Assembly (NCBI GenBank): GCA_031261345.1
Contig: JAISKC010000013.1
Coordinates: forward strand, 1-60,195
Direction: 5' to 3'
Length of the DNA stretch: 60,195 nucleotides
Origin: Eubacteriales Family XIII. Incertae Sedis bacterium
GTDB taxonomy: Bacteria; Bacillota; Clostridia; Peptostreptococcales; Anaerovoracaceae
Made by a program: the position numbers and the translations under genes. Below are positions 14,684 through 24,311 of this stretch, piece by piece; position 1 is the first letter of the stretch, and each line of letters begins with the position of its first letter. The notes under the pieces were generated by a model. The model was not told where the DNA came from. It ran no database searches and saw only the letters and a list, made by a program, of their open reading frames with translations.

Positions 14684-17263
14684 ATGAATTTTGAGAAATG
14701 GACACAGAATGCGCAGGGCGCTATGGCGGAGAGCCAGAATATTGCTATACAGATGGGGCATCAACAGCTTGATTCGGAACATGTGCATCTTGCGCTGCTG
14801 CTTCAAGACGAGGGGCTTATTCCTAAGATTTTGAAACTTAGGGGCATAGATGTCAGCGATGTCGTGCATGAGGTTGAGGCGGAACTCGACAAGCTGCCCA
14901 AGGTGCAGACTTCTGCGGGCAATGCCGGAGATCAGCTTTATCCTACTCGGCGGGTCGGCAAGCTCATCTCGGATGCGGAGAAGATTGCGAAGCAGTTTAA
15001 GGACGACTTCATCAGCGTGGAGCATCTATACTTGGCATTACTCGACGAGAGGGCCACGCCTTCCGCTCGGATATTCAAGGACTTCAACATTACTAAGGAG
15101 AATGTTCTCGAGGAACTCACGAAGATAAGGGGCAACCAGAGGATTACAAGCCAAAATCCAGAGGAGGGCTATGAGGCTTTGACCAAATACGGTCGGGATT
15201 TGGTGCAACAGGCGAGGGAAGGCAAGCTGGACCCCGTCATCGGAAGGGACGAGGAAATACGGCGGACGATACAGATATTGTCGAGGAGAACGAAGAACAA
15301 TCCTGTGCTCATAGGCGACCCTGGAGTCGGTAAGACCGCCGTGGTCGAAGGCCTCGCCCAGAGAATATTGGCGGGCGACGTGCCTGAGGGACTGAAGGAC
15401 AAGACTATATTTGCACTCGATATGGGGGCGCTGATTGCCGGTGCAAAATACAGAGGCGAATTCGAGGAGCGGCTCAAGGCTGTTCTTACCGAAATCGAGA
15501 ACGCTGACGGCGAAATAATTCTCTTCATCGACGAGCTCCACAATATAGTCGGGGCCGGCGCGGGAGAGGGCGCGATGGACGCGGGAAACCTGCTGAAGCC
15601 CAAACTCGCGAGGGGAGAACTGCACTGTATCGGAGCTACGACGCTCGATGAATACAGAAAGTACATCGAAAAGGACGCGGCACTTGAGAGGCGTTTTCAA
15701 AAGGTACTCGTCGATCAGCCTTCGGTTGAGGACACCATCACGATACTTCGGGGGCTCAAGGAAAGGTTTGAAATCCACCACGGCGTCCGTATTACTGACC
15801 CTGCTCTTATCGCCTGCGCGGTATTGTCGGACAGATACATCAGCGACAGGTTTTTGCCAGACAAAGCCATCGACCTCATGGACGAAGCGGCTTCGAAAAT
15901 ACGGACGGAAATCGATAGTTTGCCCGAGGAACTCGACCAGATACAGCGAAGGATAATGCAACTCGAAATCGAGAAACAGGCCCTCTCAAAGGAAGGCGAC
16001 GAGGCTTCGAAGGCGAGACTTGCTCTGATAAGCAACGAGGTGGCGGAGCTGAAGGCCGAAAATGACGCGATGCGCGCCCAGTGGGAGGCGGAAAAGAGCG
16101 TGATCGCGCAGGTCAAGGAGAGCAAGCAGCGGATCGAGGACATCAAACTCGCCATTGAGGAGGCGGAGCGGGCATACGACCTCGAGAAACTCGCCGAGCT
16201 GAAATACGGGGAGCTTCCGGCGCTCGAAAAGGAGCTTGAGGCGGCACAGAGCAGGGCCGACGCCGCGGAGGAAAGGCGGCTTCTCAAGGAGGAGGTAACG
16301 GAGGAGGAAATCGCCGAGGTCGTGGCGGGCTGGACGGGTGTGCCGGTCAAGCGGCTAGTCGAGTCCGAGCGGGAGAAACTCTTGCGGCTTCCGGAAATTC
16401 TGCACAGGAGGGTAATCGGGCAGGACGAGGCGGTAACTGCGGTGAGCGAGGCTGTGCTCAGATCGAGGGCGGGACTCAGCGATGGCACAAGGCCTATCGG
16501 CTCGTTCATCTTCCTCGGTCCTACGGGTGTCGGAAAAACCGAACTTGCGAAGGCGCTTTCGGAGGCCCTTTTCGACACGGAAAAGAATATGATTCGAATA
16601 GACATGAGCGAATACATGGAGAAACACTCGGTGTCGCGGCTCGTCGGAGCGCCTCCTGGATATGTCGGCTATGAAGAGGGTGGACAGTTGACCGAGGCGG
16701 TTCGCAGAAGACCCTATAGCGTCATTCTTTTTGATGAAATCGAGAAGGCGCACCCCGATGTTTTCAACGTTTTGCTACAACTTCTCGACGATGGGATACT
16801 GACGGACAATCAGGGCCGCACGGTGAATTTCAAAAACACCATCATCATCATGACGAGCAACATCGGTAGTCCCTATCTGATCGACAATATAAACAGCGAC
16901 GGCAGCATTGACGATAGCGTCAAGGAGACCGTTATCGAGGAGATGAAACTTCATTTCAGACCGGAGTTTCTGAACAGAATCGACGACATCGTCGTGTTCT
17001 CGCCATTGACAGAGGACGACGTCGTGAAAATCGTTGAGTTCAATCTTGAGGAGGTTCAAAACCGGCTCGAAAGCAGGGATATCAAGGTCAATTTCACGGA
17101 TAGGACGAAGCATTTCATCGCGAAGGAGACTTACTCGCCGACCTATGGTGCGCGGCCGATCGCTCGTTATATCAAGAAGAATATCGAAACCGACATAGCC
17201 TCCCAGATCATCAGGGGCGAGGTGAAAGATGGCGACGAATTCACGATTGATATCGGAGAATAA
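14684..17263 (+). CDS. clpB: ATP-dependent disaggregase ClpB
   Basis: An 859-residue Hsp100 chaperone that extracts proteins from aggregates with DnaK. Two Clp N repeats cover about 1-145. The first AAA domain has GDPGVGKTA (about 210) and [12 protein letters not shown]. The coiled-coil middle domain spans about 405-530. The second AAA domain has [14 protein letters not shown] (about 612), and the C terminus has the conserved [11 protein letters not shown]. Length is normal. AAGGGG lies upstream of ATG 14684. Control by CIRCE/HrcA fits a heat-shock gene. Confidence 0.97.
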   Translation: MNFEKWTQNAQGAMAESQNIAIQMGHQQLDSEHVHLALLLQDEGLIPKILKLRGIDVSDVVHEVEAELDKLPKVQTSAGNAGDQLYPTRRVGKLISDAEKIAKQFKDDFISVEHLYLALLDERATPSARIFKDFNITKENVLEELTKIRGNQRITSQNPEEGYEALTKYGRDLVQQAREGKLDPVIGRDEEIRRTIQILSRRTKNNPVLIGDPGVGKTAVVEGLAQRILAGDVPEGLKDKTIFALDMGALIAGAKYRGEFEERLKAVLTEIENADGEIILFIDELHNIVGAGAGEGAMDAGNLLKPKLARGELHCIGATTLDEYRKYIEKDAALERRFQKVLVDQPSVEDTITILRGLKERFEIHHGVRITDPALIACAVLSDRYISDRFLPDKAIDLMDEAASKIRTEIDSLPEELDQIQRRIMQLEIEKQALSKEGDEASKARLALISNEVAELKAENDAMRAQWEAEKSVIAQVKESKQRIEDIKLAIEEAERAYDLEKLAELKYGELPALEKELEAAQSRADAAEERRLLKEEVTEEEIAEVVAGWTGVPVKRLVESEREKLLRLPEILHRRVIGQDEAVTAVSEAVLRSRAGLSDGTRPIGSFIFLGPTGVGKTELAKALSEALFDTEKNMIRIDMSEYMEKHSVSRLVGAPPGYVGYEEGGQLTEAVRRRPYSVILFDEIEKAHPDVFNVLLQLLDDGILTDNQGRTVNFKNTIIIMTSNIGSPYLIDNINSDGSIDDSVKETVIEEMKLHFRPEFLNRIDDIVVFSPLTEDDVVKIVEFNLEEVQNRLESRDIKVNFTDRTKHFIAKETYSPTYGARPIARYIKKNIETDIASQIIRGEVKDGDEFTIDIGE

Positions 17264-17268
17264 TGTGT

Positions 17269-18258
17269 TTATAGTTCGGCGTTTTGGATGTAGTTGCTGC
17301 TTAGTATGATGTTTTGGTGGGCGGCGTCGGGGTGCTTGATTTTGTTCAGGATCCGCTTGCCCGCTTGCTGCCCCAGCTCCACTACGGGTTGCTCCACTAT
17401 GTCGATGTCCATGCCTCGGAACGCGGGCTTGTTGTAATCGTAGAAGCAGACGAGAGATACGTCAGTCCCGATGATGATGGATTTTCTGTTCAGGTAGTCT
17501 ATCACGTCGTCGGCCATGATGCCGTTTGAGACGACGATGGCATCGCATTTTGCGTCGAGGAGTTCCTTCGTGCAGATGTATGCGCTGTTTTCCATCGAAT
17601 TTCCGACCGTGATCAAACTCGGGTCAAGCTCGAGTCCGCCGTCTATGATGGCGTGTTCGTATGCGCTCAATCGTTCGATCGTTGTGCTGAGGTGCGGGAG
17701 TCCAGTAATGAATCCGATGCGTTTCTTTCCTTTGCCTATCAAATTCAGGACGCCTTGATGGACGGATTTGAAGGAATTGACCGTCACGGAATCGTAGGGG
17801 GCCTGATTGAGTTCCCTGTCAACCGATACGACGGGCAGACTGGAGGGTATGATGTTTGCACATTCCGAGTAATCCCCAAGGGTGGATGCGAGAAGGAGGC
17901 CATCGACTACGCCGGACGCGAAATATCTCAGATGGGCCAATTCGCGCTGTTTGGTCTCCCGCGTATTTGCAATGATTAGATGAAATTTCTGCTCCGAGAC
18001 GACTTCTTCAACGCTTTCAATCACGGAAGCAAAGAATTTGTTTGAAATATCGGGAACGATGAATCCTATCGTTTTCTTTCTGCCGGTGCGCAGGCTTCGG
18101 GCGTGCACGTTTGGAATGTATCCGAGCGTATCTATTGCGCTCTGAACCCTGAGTTTCGTATCCTCTGAGACAAACCTCGTTTTGTTGATCGTATGGGAAA
18201 CGGTCGCCGTTGAGACTCCGGCTAATTTTGCCACGTCATGAATACTTGATTTCGTCAT
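17269..18258 (-). CDS. LacI-family regulator of the adjacent sugar locus
   Basis: A 329-residue LacI/GalR repressor. The helix-turn-helix SSIHDVAKLAGVSTATVSHTIN begins at residue 4, followed by the hinge (LGYIPNVHARSLR) and a periplasmic-binding-like effector domain. The frame is open 62 codons further upstream, but that extension only translates two dispersed repeats, so ATG 18258 is chosen. It is divergent from the sugar ABC operon and likely represses it through TAAACGTTTA-type sites at 18293 and 18480. The inducer is probably the transported sugar. Confidence 0.93.
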   Translation of the reverse strand: MTKSSIHDVAKLAGVSTATVSHTINKTRFVSEDTKLRVQSAIDTLGYIPNVHARSLRTGRKKTIGFIVPDISNKFFASVIESVEEVVSEQKFHLIIANTRETKQRELAHLRYFASGVVDGLLLASTLGDYSECANIIPSSLPVVSVDRELNQAPYDSVTVNSFKSVHQGVLNLIGKGKKRIGFITGLPHLSTTIERLSAYEHAIIDGGLELDPSLITVGNSMENSAYICTKELLDAKCDAIVVSNGIMADDVIDYLNRKSIIIGTDVSLVCFYDYNKPAFRGMDIDIVEQPVVELGQQAGKRILNKIKHPDAAHQNIILSSNYIQNAEL

Positions 18259-18292
18259 AATAAGTTTTGAAAACCTTCTGTAATTTGTTTTG

Positions 18293-18302
18293 TAAACGAT
18301 TA
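18293..18302. promoter_or_regulatory. LacI-type operator in the regulator's own leader
   Basis: TAAACGATTA differs by one base from the perfect palindrome TAAACGTTTA found at 18480 upstream of the divergent sugar operon. Confidence 0.55.
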
Positions 18303-18347
18303 ACCCAACTTTATATAGAAATGAAAGTTTTGTCAAGAAACCGTGGG

Positions 18348-18410
18348 TGGATTGCGGGTCTAGCCCGCAATGACTGTGGAGGTGGATTGCCGCGCTATGC
18401 TCGCAATGAC
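18348..18410. repeat. Two tandem palindromic repeat copies
   Basis: One GGATTGCGGG-TCTA-CCCGCAATGAC copy (18348-18374) is followed directly by a GGATTGC-CGCGCTATGCTC-GCAATGAC copy (18383-18410). They fill most of the divergent lacI/ABC intergenic region. Confidence 0.88.
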
Positions 18411-18433
18411 ATGACATGGCAAAAAGAAAGTTG

Positions 18434-18462
18434 TTGACATGCACATGTGCCTGTGTTATTTT
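18434..18462 (+). promoter_or_regulatory. Promoter of the sugar ABC operon
   Basis: TTGACA at 18434-18439 and TTATTT at 18457-18462, 17 bp apart. The spacer holds a perfect palindrome GCACATGTGC (18441-18450), perhaps a site for a second regulator. Confidence 0.65.
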
Positions 18463-18479
18463 TTAGTTAAATCACGAGT

Positions 18480-18489
18480 TAAACGTTTA
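18480..18489. promoter_or_regulatory. LacI-type operator of the sugar operon
   Basis: TAAACGTTTA is a perfect palindrome just downstream of the expected transcription start. A further half-like site CCGTTTAAA follows at 18496-18504. This is the usual form of LacI/GalR operators. Confidence 0.75.
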
Positions 18490-18525
18490 CGCAACCGTTT
18501 AAATACAATATCAAGTGAGGACAGG

Positions 18526-20073
18526 ATGAGCGATCATACACCAATTCTTCAGATGAAGAACATCACAAAGATCTTCCCCGGCGTGAAGGCGTTGGACGAA
18601 GTAACCCTCGAAGTTCGCCAAGGTGAGATTCACGCAATTTGCGGTGAAAACGGAGCCGGCAAATCGACGCTTATGAAAGTCCTTTCGGGCGTTCACCCCT
18701 ATGGGTCATATACGGGGCAAATCATATATCAAGGCAAGGAGATGTCATTTAAAGACATCAAGGAATCGGAAAAGGCCGGCATTGCCATTATCCATCAAGA
18801 ACTTACTATGATTCCCGAATTATCAATCACAGAAAATATATTCATGGGCAATGAAGTCAGGAGGCGCGGACTCATCGATTGGGACGAGGCTCGGAGGCTC
18901 ACGGTGGACTTGCTCAAGCGCGTGGGCCTCAGCCTGAACCCAAATACGCAAATCAAAAACTTGGGCGTGGGGCAGCAACAATTGGTGGAGATAGCCAAGG
19001 CGTTGTCCAAAAACGTTCGGCTCCTGATTTTGGACGAGCCGACGTCCGCACTCAACGAGGAGGACACGGAAAATCTGCTCAATCAAATGCGCGAGCTGAA
19101 GAGCAAGGGCATTACCTGCATCATGATTTCTCACAAGCTGAACGAGATTGCGGCTATCGCGGATTCCGTTACGGTCATCAGAGACGGACGCACCGTTGAG
19201 ACATACGACGTGGAGGCGGGTCATGTCGATGAGGATAGAATCATTCGCGCGATGGTCGGACGCTCGCTTGAAAACCGCTTTCCCGACCACGTGCCCGATA
19301 CGGGAGATGTCATCTTTGAGGTCAGCGGCTGGCGTGTTGAGGATCCTCTTATCCCAGGGCGTCTCATCTGCAAGGATTCGAATTTCTTTGTAAGAGCTGG
19401 CGAGATCGTGGGGTTTGCGGGCCTCATGGGAGCCGGAAGAACAGAGCTTATGCGCTCGCTTTTCGGTAGGAATTTTGGGATTTATCAGCGCGGAACGATC
19501 AAACATCACGGAAAGGATGTCAAGCTCAAATCCGTTTCTGCCGCCATAAGGCAGGGCATAGCATATGTGCCGGAGGACAGAAAGGTCCTTGGCCTCAACT
19601 TACTGGACAATGTTCGTATGACTACTACATCGGCAAATCTCAAGGCGGTTTTGAATCACGGTCTCATCGATTCGTCGCTCGAATATCGGGCTGCGGAGAA
19701 GGAGCGCAAGGATCTTTCGGTCAAGGCCGCGAGCGTCGAGGTCGGCGTATCGACTCTGTCGGGCGGAAATCAGCAGAAGGTCGTTTTGGGCAAGTGGATA
19801 TTCACGGAGCCCGACGTTTTGATTCTCGACGAGCCTACGAGAGGCATTGACGTGGGCGCAAAATACGAGATTTACCGGCTCATTCATGCACTCGCGGATC
19901 AGGGAAAGGCTGTGATAATGGTCTCGTCGGAGCTACCGGAATTGCTCGGAATGTCTGACAGAATATACACAATTTGCGAAGGCAGTATCACGGGGGTTCT
20001 GGATCGGAAGGACGCGGATTCGGAAAAACTCATGCGGATGATGACGACGACATCCGACGCGGCAGCGAACTAG
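18526..20073 (+). CDS. Sugar ABC importer ATPase (XylG/MglA type)
   Basis: A 515-residue double ATPase of the CUT2 class, which powers uptake of pentoses or hexoses. The first domain has GENGAGKST (about 41) and LILDEPTSAL. The second has the usual altered P-loop GLMGAGRTEL (about 301), LSGGNQQKV (about 411) and LDEPTRGIDVGAK. The start at 18526 follows GTGAGG; an upstream extension to 18439 would run through the operator and promoter. It is the first gene of the operon with permease and binding protein. Its sequence style resembles xylose/GguA ATPases. Confidence 0.93.
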   Translation: MSDHTPILQMKNITKIFPGVKALDEVTLEVRQGEIHAICGENGAGKSTLMKVLSGVHPYGSYTGQIIYQGKEMSFKDIKESEKAGIAIIHQELTMIPELSITENIFMGNEVRRRGLIDWDEARRLTVDLLKRVGLSLNPNTQIKNLGVGQQQLVEIAKALSKNVRLLILDEPTSALNEEDTENLLNQMRELKSKGITCIMISHKLNEIAAIADSVTVIRDGRTVETYDVEAGHVDEDRIIRAMVGRSLENRFPDHVPDTGDVIFEVSGWRVEDPLIPGRLICKDSNFFVRAGEIVGFAGLMGAGRTELMRSLFGRNFGIYQRGTIKHHGKDVKLKSVSAAIRQGIAYVPEDRKVLGLNLLDNVRMTTTSANLKAVLNHGLIDSSLEYRAAEKERKDLSVKAASVEVGVSTLSGGNQQKVVLGKWIFTEPDVLILDEPTRGIDVGAKYEIYRLIHALADQGKAVIMVSSELPELLGMSDRIYTICEGSITGVLDRKDADSEKLMRMMTTTSDAAAN

Positions 20074-20094
20074 CAGAAAGGATTTGTGGGAGTA

Positions 20095-21366
20095 ATGAAG
20101 CGGATTAAAGAAGTAATGGGCGGCGATTTCAGGCAGTTCACAATGGTGATTGCTCTGGTTGTGCTCATCGTCATATTCAATATCATCTCGGGCGGACGCA
20201 TGGTTACGTCGGCCAACTTTCAAAACCTGATTTCGGGAAATGCCTACGTTTTGGTTCTGGCGATAGGCATGGTGATGGTCATCGTAATAGGGCAAATCGA
20301 TCTGTCGGTCGGCTCGGTCGCCGGTTTCTGCGGCATGGTCATGGCACTCACCGCGAGGGATTTGAACTTCCCTTGGTGGGCGGCGGTGCTCGTCGGAATT
20401 CTTATCGGCGTTCTCATCGGTGCATGGCAGGGATTCTGGCTCGCAAAACTCGGTATCCCAGGCTTCATCACAACCTTGGGAGGCATGATGATCTTCCGCG
20501 GCGGCGTCATATGGATTTCAAAATCGATATCCGTGCCCGCGCCGCACGAGCTCAAGATGTTCGGTGCAGGTTATCTGCCGGAGTGGGGGCCCGCGTTCAC
20601 GGGCATGAACAATTCGACACTTCTTCTCGGCGTCATCGGCATATTTGCATACGCATATGCACAGCTCCGTCGCCGCACGAAAAACGAGAAGCTGACGGGC
20701 GTGAATGAGGCTCTGTGGCCCGTGGTCGTCAGGATCGTTTTGGTCGGTGCAGTAATAGGCTACCTCGCATGGTTGTTTGGGACAGGCCGCCCTGGGACAT
20801 CTTTCCCCGTGCCAGGCGTCATCCTCATCATCTTGGTCATCATATATCACATCATTACTCAGAGAACGACATTCGGACGGCACATCTACGCTGTCGGCGG
20901 CAACAAGGCGGCTGCGGCACTCTCAGGTGTCAACGTTCCTAGGACATATTTTCTGACGATGCTCAACATGTCATTCCTCGCAGCTTTGGCAGGAATCATG
21001 TTCATCGGGCGGGCGACGGCAGCGGGTCCATCGGACGGAACGAACTGGGAACTCGACGCAATCGCCTCGGTGTTCATCGGCGGCGCGGCGGTATCGGGCG
21101 GTATAGGAACGGTGCTCGCGACGATGGTCGGGGGCATGGTCATGGCAGTCCTCAATTCGGGGCTGATGCTCATGGGAGTCGGTGCGGACCGCACGGCGGT
21201 AATAAAGGGCTTGGTGCTTCTCGCCGCGGTTGCTTTCGATGTTTACAACAAGAAGCAAGGGAGAAAATCTATCATCGGACATCTTTTCCCTGGAAACAAG
21301 GACAAGCAGGAAGGCGGTGCCTCGGGTGCCTCGGGTGGCTCGGGCGGTGATACAGGTCAATCATAA
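20095..21366 (+). CDS. Sugar ABC importer permease (XylH/GguB type)
   Basis: A permease of about 423 residues with around ten to eleven membrane helices and the CUT2 motifs GQIDLSVGSVAGF (about 65-77) and AAALSGVNVPRTYF. The length, over 400, and the extra segment in the middle (KNEKLTGVNEALWPVVVRIV) match the XylH/GguB group and not RbsC. The C terminus is a Gly/Ser-rich tail (GGASGASGGSGG). An in-frame GTG at 20086 is an alternative start; spacing to AAAGGA is poor for both. Confidence 0.92.
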   Translation: MKRIKEVMGGDFRQFTMVIALVVLIVIFNIISGGRMVTSANFQNLISGNAYVLVLAIGMVMVIVIGQIDLSVGSVAGFCGMVMALTARDLNFPWWAAVLVGILIGVLIGAWQGFWLAKLGIPGFITTLGGMMIFRGGVIWISKSISVPAPHELKMFGAGYLPEWGPAFTGMNNSTLLLGVIGIFAYAYAQLRRRTKNEKLTGVNEALWPVVVRIVLVGAVIGYLAWLFGTGRPGTSFPVPGVILIILVIIYHIITQRTTFGRHIYAVGGNKAAAALSGVNVPRTYFLTMLNMSFLAALAGIMFIGRATAAGPSDGTNWELDAIASVFIGGAAVSGGIGTVLATMVGGMVMAVLNSGLMLMGVGADRTAVIKGLVLLAAVAFDVYNKKQGRKSIIGHLFPGNKDKQEGGASGASGGSGGDTGQS

Positions 21367-21436
21367 CGATCCGAAATCGGCAAATTTTCGCCGGTATAAG
21401 ATAAAGAAGTAGTAGTAGTTAACAAGGAGGTATATC

Positions 21437-22537
21437 ATGAAAAGGAAGGTAAGTTTATTTTTGTCAATCATCATGGTTTTGGTCATGGTGATGTCGCTCA
21501 CAGCATGCGGCGGCGGACGCTCAGACGATGAGGGCAGTGCAACCGCGGAGGCGGGAGCAGGATTTGAAGCCGGTGCAACAGTCGGCGTATCTCTGCCTTG
21601 GCTCGGCACACAGAACTGGAAAGAAGCTGAGGATCAGTTCAAGACTGAGCTCGAAGCTGCCGGTTTCAAGGCGATAGTTCAGGAAGCCGACCAGAAAGTT
21701 CCGACACAGCAACAGCAGATTGAGTCAATGGTTCAGAACGGTGCGAAGGTTCTCGTCGTCGCGCCTGTTGACGGTTCACAACTCGGTTCCGTTCTTGAAG
21801 ATGCAAAGGCCGCCGGCGTATATGTCATCGGTTACGACCGTCTTCTCGAGAACACCGACGCGGTAGACGCGGTTGTGCAGTTCGGCAGCATCCAAACGGG
21901 TGAACTTCAGGGACAGGCACTTCTTGACGGTCTTGCAGCAGAAAAAGGCGACGGCCCCTACAATATCGAGCTCTTCGGCGGCGGCCCTGCTGACCCGAAT
22001 GCACCCAATTTCTTCAAGGGCGCAATGAACGTTCTTCAGCCGAAAATCGACGACGGCACACTCGTGGTCGTTTCAGGTCAGACCGAATTCACGGAAGCAG
22101 CAACGTTAGACTGGGACAACGGCAAGGCACAGACACGTATGGATTCCCTTCTCGCCGGCAATTACTCGGACAAGAAAATCGATGGAGTTCTTTCACCGAA
22201 TGATGGAATTGCACGTGCTATCATTACCGCTTGCGAGCAGGCAGGACAGGAAATCCCCGTGGTTTCGGGCCTTGACGCAGAGGACGAATCCGTTCAGTGG
22301 ATTGTCGACGGAAAGCAGTATTCGACGGTCAACAAACCGACAAATGAGCTCGTAGCAAAGACTCTCAAAATCATCAAGCTTCTCCAAGAGGGCAAGGACC
22401 TTCCCACACCCACAGCTACGGCCGACAACGGGAAAATCGAAGTTCCTCTATACGAACTCACGCCGCAGATAGTAACCAAGGCGAACGTTGAGGAAGTCTT
22501 CGCGAACGACCCTGCAAAGGCGGCAATCTTCAAGTAG
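21437..22537 (+). CDS. Sugar-binding lipoprotein (XylF/ChvE-like)
   Basis: A 366-residue substrate-binding lipoprotein of the CUT2 importer, anchored outside the membrane. The signal ends in a lipobox LTAC (Cys about 24). The mature protein begins with the periplasmic-binding fold (GATVGVSLPWLGTQNWKEAE) and includes VLVVAPVDGSQL and VISGLDAEDESV-like stretches; the latter reads VVSGLDAEDESVQWI here. This is the multiple-sugar ChvE/GguC style. AAGGAGG precedes the ATG. Sugar specificity cannot be fixed from sequence. Confidence 0.92.
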   Translation: MKRKVSLFLSIIMVLVMVMSLTACGGGRSDDEGSATAEAGAGFEAGATVGVSLPWLGTQNWKEAEDQFKTELEAAGFKAIVQEADQKVPTQQQQIESMVQNGAKVLVVAPVDGSQLGSVLEDAKAAGVYVIGYDRLLENTDAVDAVVQFGSIQTGELQGQALLDGLAAEKGDGPYNIELFGGGPADPNAPNFFKGAMNVLQPKIDDGTLVVVSGQTEFTEAATLDWDNGKAQTRMDSLLAGNYSDKKIDGVLSPNDGIARAIITACEQAGQEIPVVSGLDAEDESVQWIVDGKQYSTVNKPTNELVAKTLKIIKLLQEGKDLPTPTATADNGKIEVPLYELTPQIVTKANVEEVFANDPAKAAIFK

Positions 22538-22640
22538 ATTGTCTGACTAACTAACACTTTTTCATTTCTTTCGGCGGGCGGCTTCGGGCGATTCGACCTG
22601 AACCCGTCCGCTGTCAGTAGACCAAAGGCAGGGGGGCGAC

Positions 22641-23630
22641 ATGTCAAAAGCATATGACATCATTGGATTTGGTGAATGTCTGATCGATTTGGTGGCGATC
22701 CGTTCTTCGGACGGTAATAAGGTAAATATGGAAGGAACTGCCGGAGGTGCGACGCTAAATGTTTGTGCGGCTGCTGCGAAACTCGGGCGAAAGACGGCAT
22801 ATATCACAAAGATAGGACCGGATTTGTGCGGAAGGTTCATCAGGGATCAGATAGAGCAAAACAATGTGGAATACAGAGGCTATACCGCGAAAACCGAATT
22901 GACGACGCTCGCCGTGGTAACTCTCGATGAAACGGGCGATAGGGAGTTTGCTTTCTATCAAAACGGGACAGCGAGTGCGACTCTTTCCGTTGATGACATC
23001 GACTTTGACTTTCTTCGAGAGGGCCGCATATTCAATTTCGGCACCGTCAATATGACAAATGAAATCACCTTCGAGGCAAACGTCAAGGCGGCAAAAAGAG
23101 CAAAGGCCGATGGCGTTATCGTAGCCTTTGACCCGAATTACAGGACACATCTGTGGCCCAGCGAGAGGGAAGCTGTCAGGGCCATGAGGGCAGGATTTGA
23201 GATTGCCGACTACATCAAGGCTTCCGAGGAGGAAGCCGAAATTTTCACCGGATCAGCCGATCCGAGCGAAGCCGCCAAGCTGATAATGGAGCAGTTTAGG
23301 CCCAAATTTTTGGCGGTTACGTTGGGCTCGCTTGGTGCGATTGCCTTGTCGCCTTTTGGGCAGGCGCAGGTGCCAGCATACCGAGTTTCTACGGTGGACA
23401 CGACGGCTGCAGGCGATGCGTTTTGGGGCGCTGCACTTCACAAATTGTTGGAATATGAGGACGGCGGCAGGGTGCTTGACAGCTTGGCGCTCGAGGAGCT
23501 TTTGGCGTATGCCAATGCCGCAGGTTCGCACGCGACCACAATCATGGGGGCGATGCCGTCCCTCGCGGACGAAGCCGATATTTTGAAACTATGTAATGAG
23601 CGTCATTGCGAGCGCCGCGAAGCAATCTAG
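22641..23630 (+). CDS. PfkB-family sugar kinase (fructokinase-like), repeat-derived C terminus
   Basis: A 329-residue ribokinase-family enzyme. It has the first PfkB signature GGATLNVCAAAAKLG (about 35) and the second, DTTAAGDAFWGA (about 253), with catalytic Asp; Ala replaces the usual Gly in DTTGAGD. In this operon it likely phosphorylates the ketose made by the next gene: fructose if the isomerase acts on mannose, xylulose if it acts on lyxose. The last residues (ERHCERREAI) and stop codon are encoded by an inverted copy of the dispersed repeat (23602-23627). A GC-rich stem in the 103-bp gap upstream may lower kinase expression relative to the binding protein. Confidence 0.88.
   Translation: MSKAYDIIGFGECLIDLVAIRSSDGNKVNMEGTAGGATLNVCAAAAKLGRKTAYITKIGPDLCGRFIRDQIEQNNVEYRGYTAKTELTTLAVVTLDETGDREFAFYQNGTASATLSVDDIDFDFLREGRIFNFGTVNMTNEITFEANVKAAKRAKADGVIVAFDPNYRTHLWPSEREAVRAMRAGFEIADYIKASEEEAEIFTGSADPSEAAKLIMEQFRPKFLAVTLGSLGAIALSPFGQAQVPAYRVSTVDTTAAGDAFWGAALHKLLEYEDGGRVLDSLALEELLAYANAAGSHATTIMGAMPSLADEADILKLCNERHCERREAI
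23602..23627. repeat. Palindromic repeat copy forming the 3' end of the kinase gene
   Basis: GTCATTGCGAGCGCCGCGAA followed by GCAATC, i.e. the repeat in reverse orientation. It supplies the last codons of the kinase and runs up to its TAG; the downstream gene's GGAGG follows at once. Confidence 0.88.
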
Positions 23631-23642
23631 GAGGTTGAATTT

Positions 23643-24311
23643 ATGAAACGTTCGGAAATCAATAGGGCTATAAAAAAACTTGAGAAACTTGCGGCGGCCA
23701 ATGGGTTCGCTCTGCCGCCGTTCACTGGTTGGACACCCGCGCAGTGGCAAGAAAAGGGCTCTGAGTGCGCCGAGATTCGCGACAATATGCTGGGCTGGGA
23801 TGTAACGGACTACGGCGAGGGTCATTTCGACACCCTCGGACTCACGCTCATCACAATCAGAAACGGCAATGCCACAAACCCCACTTACAGCAAGCCCTAT
23901 GCCGAAAAATTGATCATGAGCGAGGAACATCAGATTTCCCCGATGCATTATCATTATAGCAAGATGGAGGACATCATAAACAGAGGCGGCGGCAACATGC
24001 AGATGCGCCTCTACAATTCAAACGAGGACGGTTCATTTGCGGACACGGACGTCCAAGTGCACTCGGATGGGGTTTTCTACACGGTGCCGGCGGGCTCGGT
24101 CATCACGTTCAAGCCGGGGCAGAGTATCACCCTTGCGCCGTATCTCTATCACGAATTTTGGGCCGAGGAAGGGCACGGTCCCGTGCTCATCGGCGAGGTA
24201 TCTCAAACCAACGACGACAACAAAGACAACCGCTTCAAAGAACCCCTATCAAGGTTTTCCGAAATCGAAGAGGACGAACCCCCCTACAGGCTCCTCTGCA
24301 ACGAATATTAG
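23643..24311 (+). CDS. D-lyxose/D-mannose ketol-isomerase (cupin, DUF1498 type)
   Basis: A 222-residue cupin isomerase like E. coli O157 EcSI and B. subtilis YdaE. These convert D-lyxose to D-xylulose and D-mannose to D-fructose with Mn2+. The metal ligands are visible: two His and a Glu in PMHYHYSKMED (about 100-110), and a His in LYHEFW (about 170). The early GWDVTDYGEG and the late GEVSQTNDDNKDNRF are family hallmarks. It has GGAGG 8 bases before the ATG and lies 12 bp after the kinase. The pair suggests entry of lyxose or mannose into central sugar metabolism. It ends tail-to-tail with gntR with a 4-bp overlap. Confidence 0.88.
   Translation: MKRSEINRAIKKLEKLAAANGFALPPFTGWTPAQWQEKGSECAEIRDNMLGWDVTDYGEGHFDTLGLTLITIRNGNATNPTYSKPYAEKLIMSEEHQISPMHYHYSKMEDIINRGGGNMQMRLYNSNEDGSFADTDVQVHSDGVFYTVPAGSVITFKPGQSITLAPYLYHEFWAEEGHGPVLIGEVSQTNDDNKDNRFKEPLSRFSEIEEDEPPYRLLCNEY

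Noticed and set aside
15038-15961. Long minus-strand frame of 307 codons
   Set aside because: Antisense to clpB, whose protein motifs are unambiguous.
18259-18444. N-terminal extension of the LacI regulator
   Set aside because: The 62 extra codons translate two palindromic repeats and the divergent promoter region; the helix-turn-helix begins right after ATG 18258.
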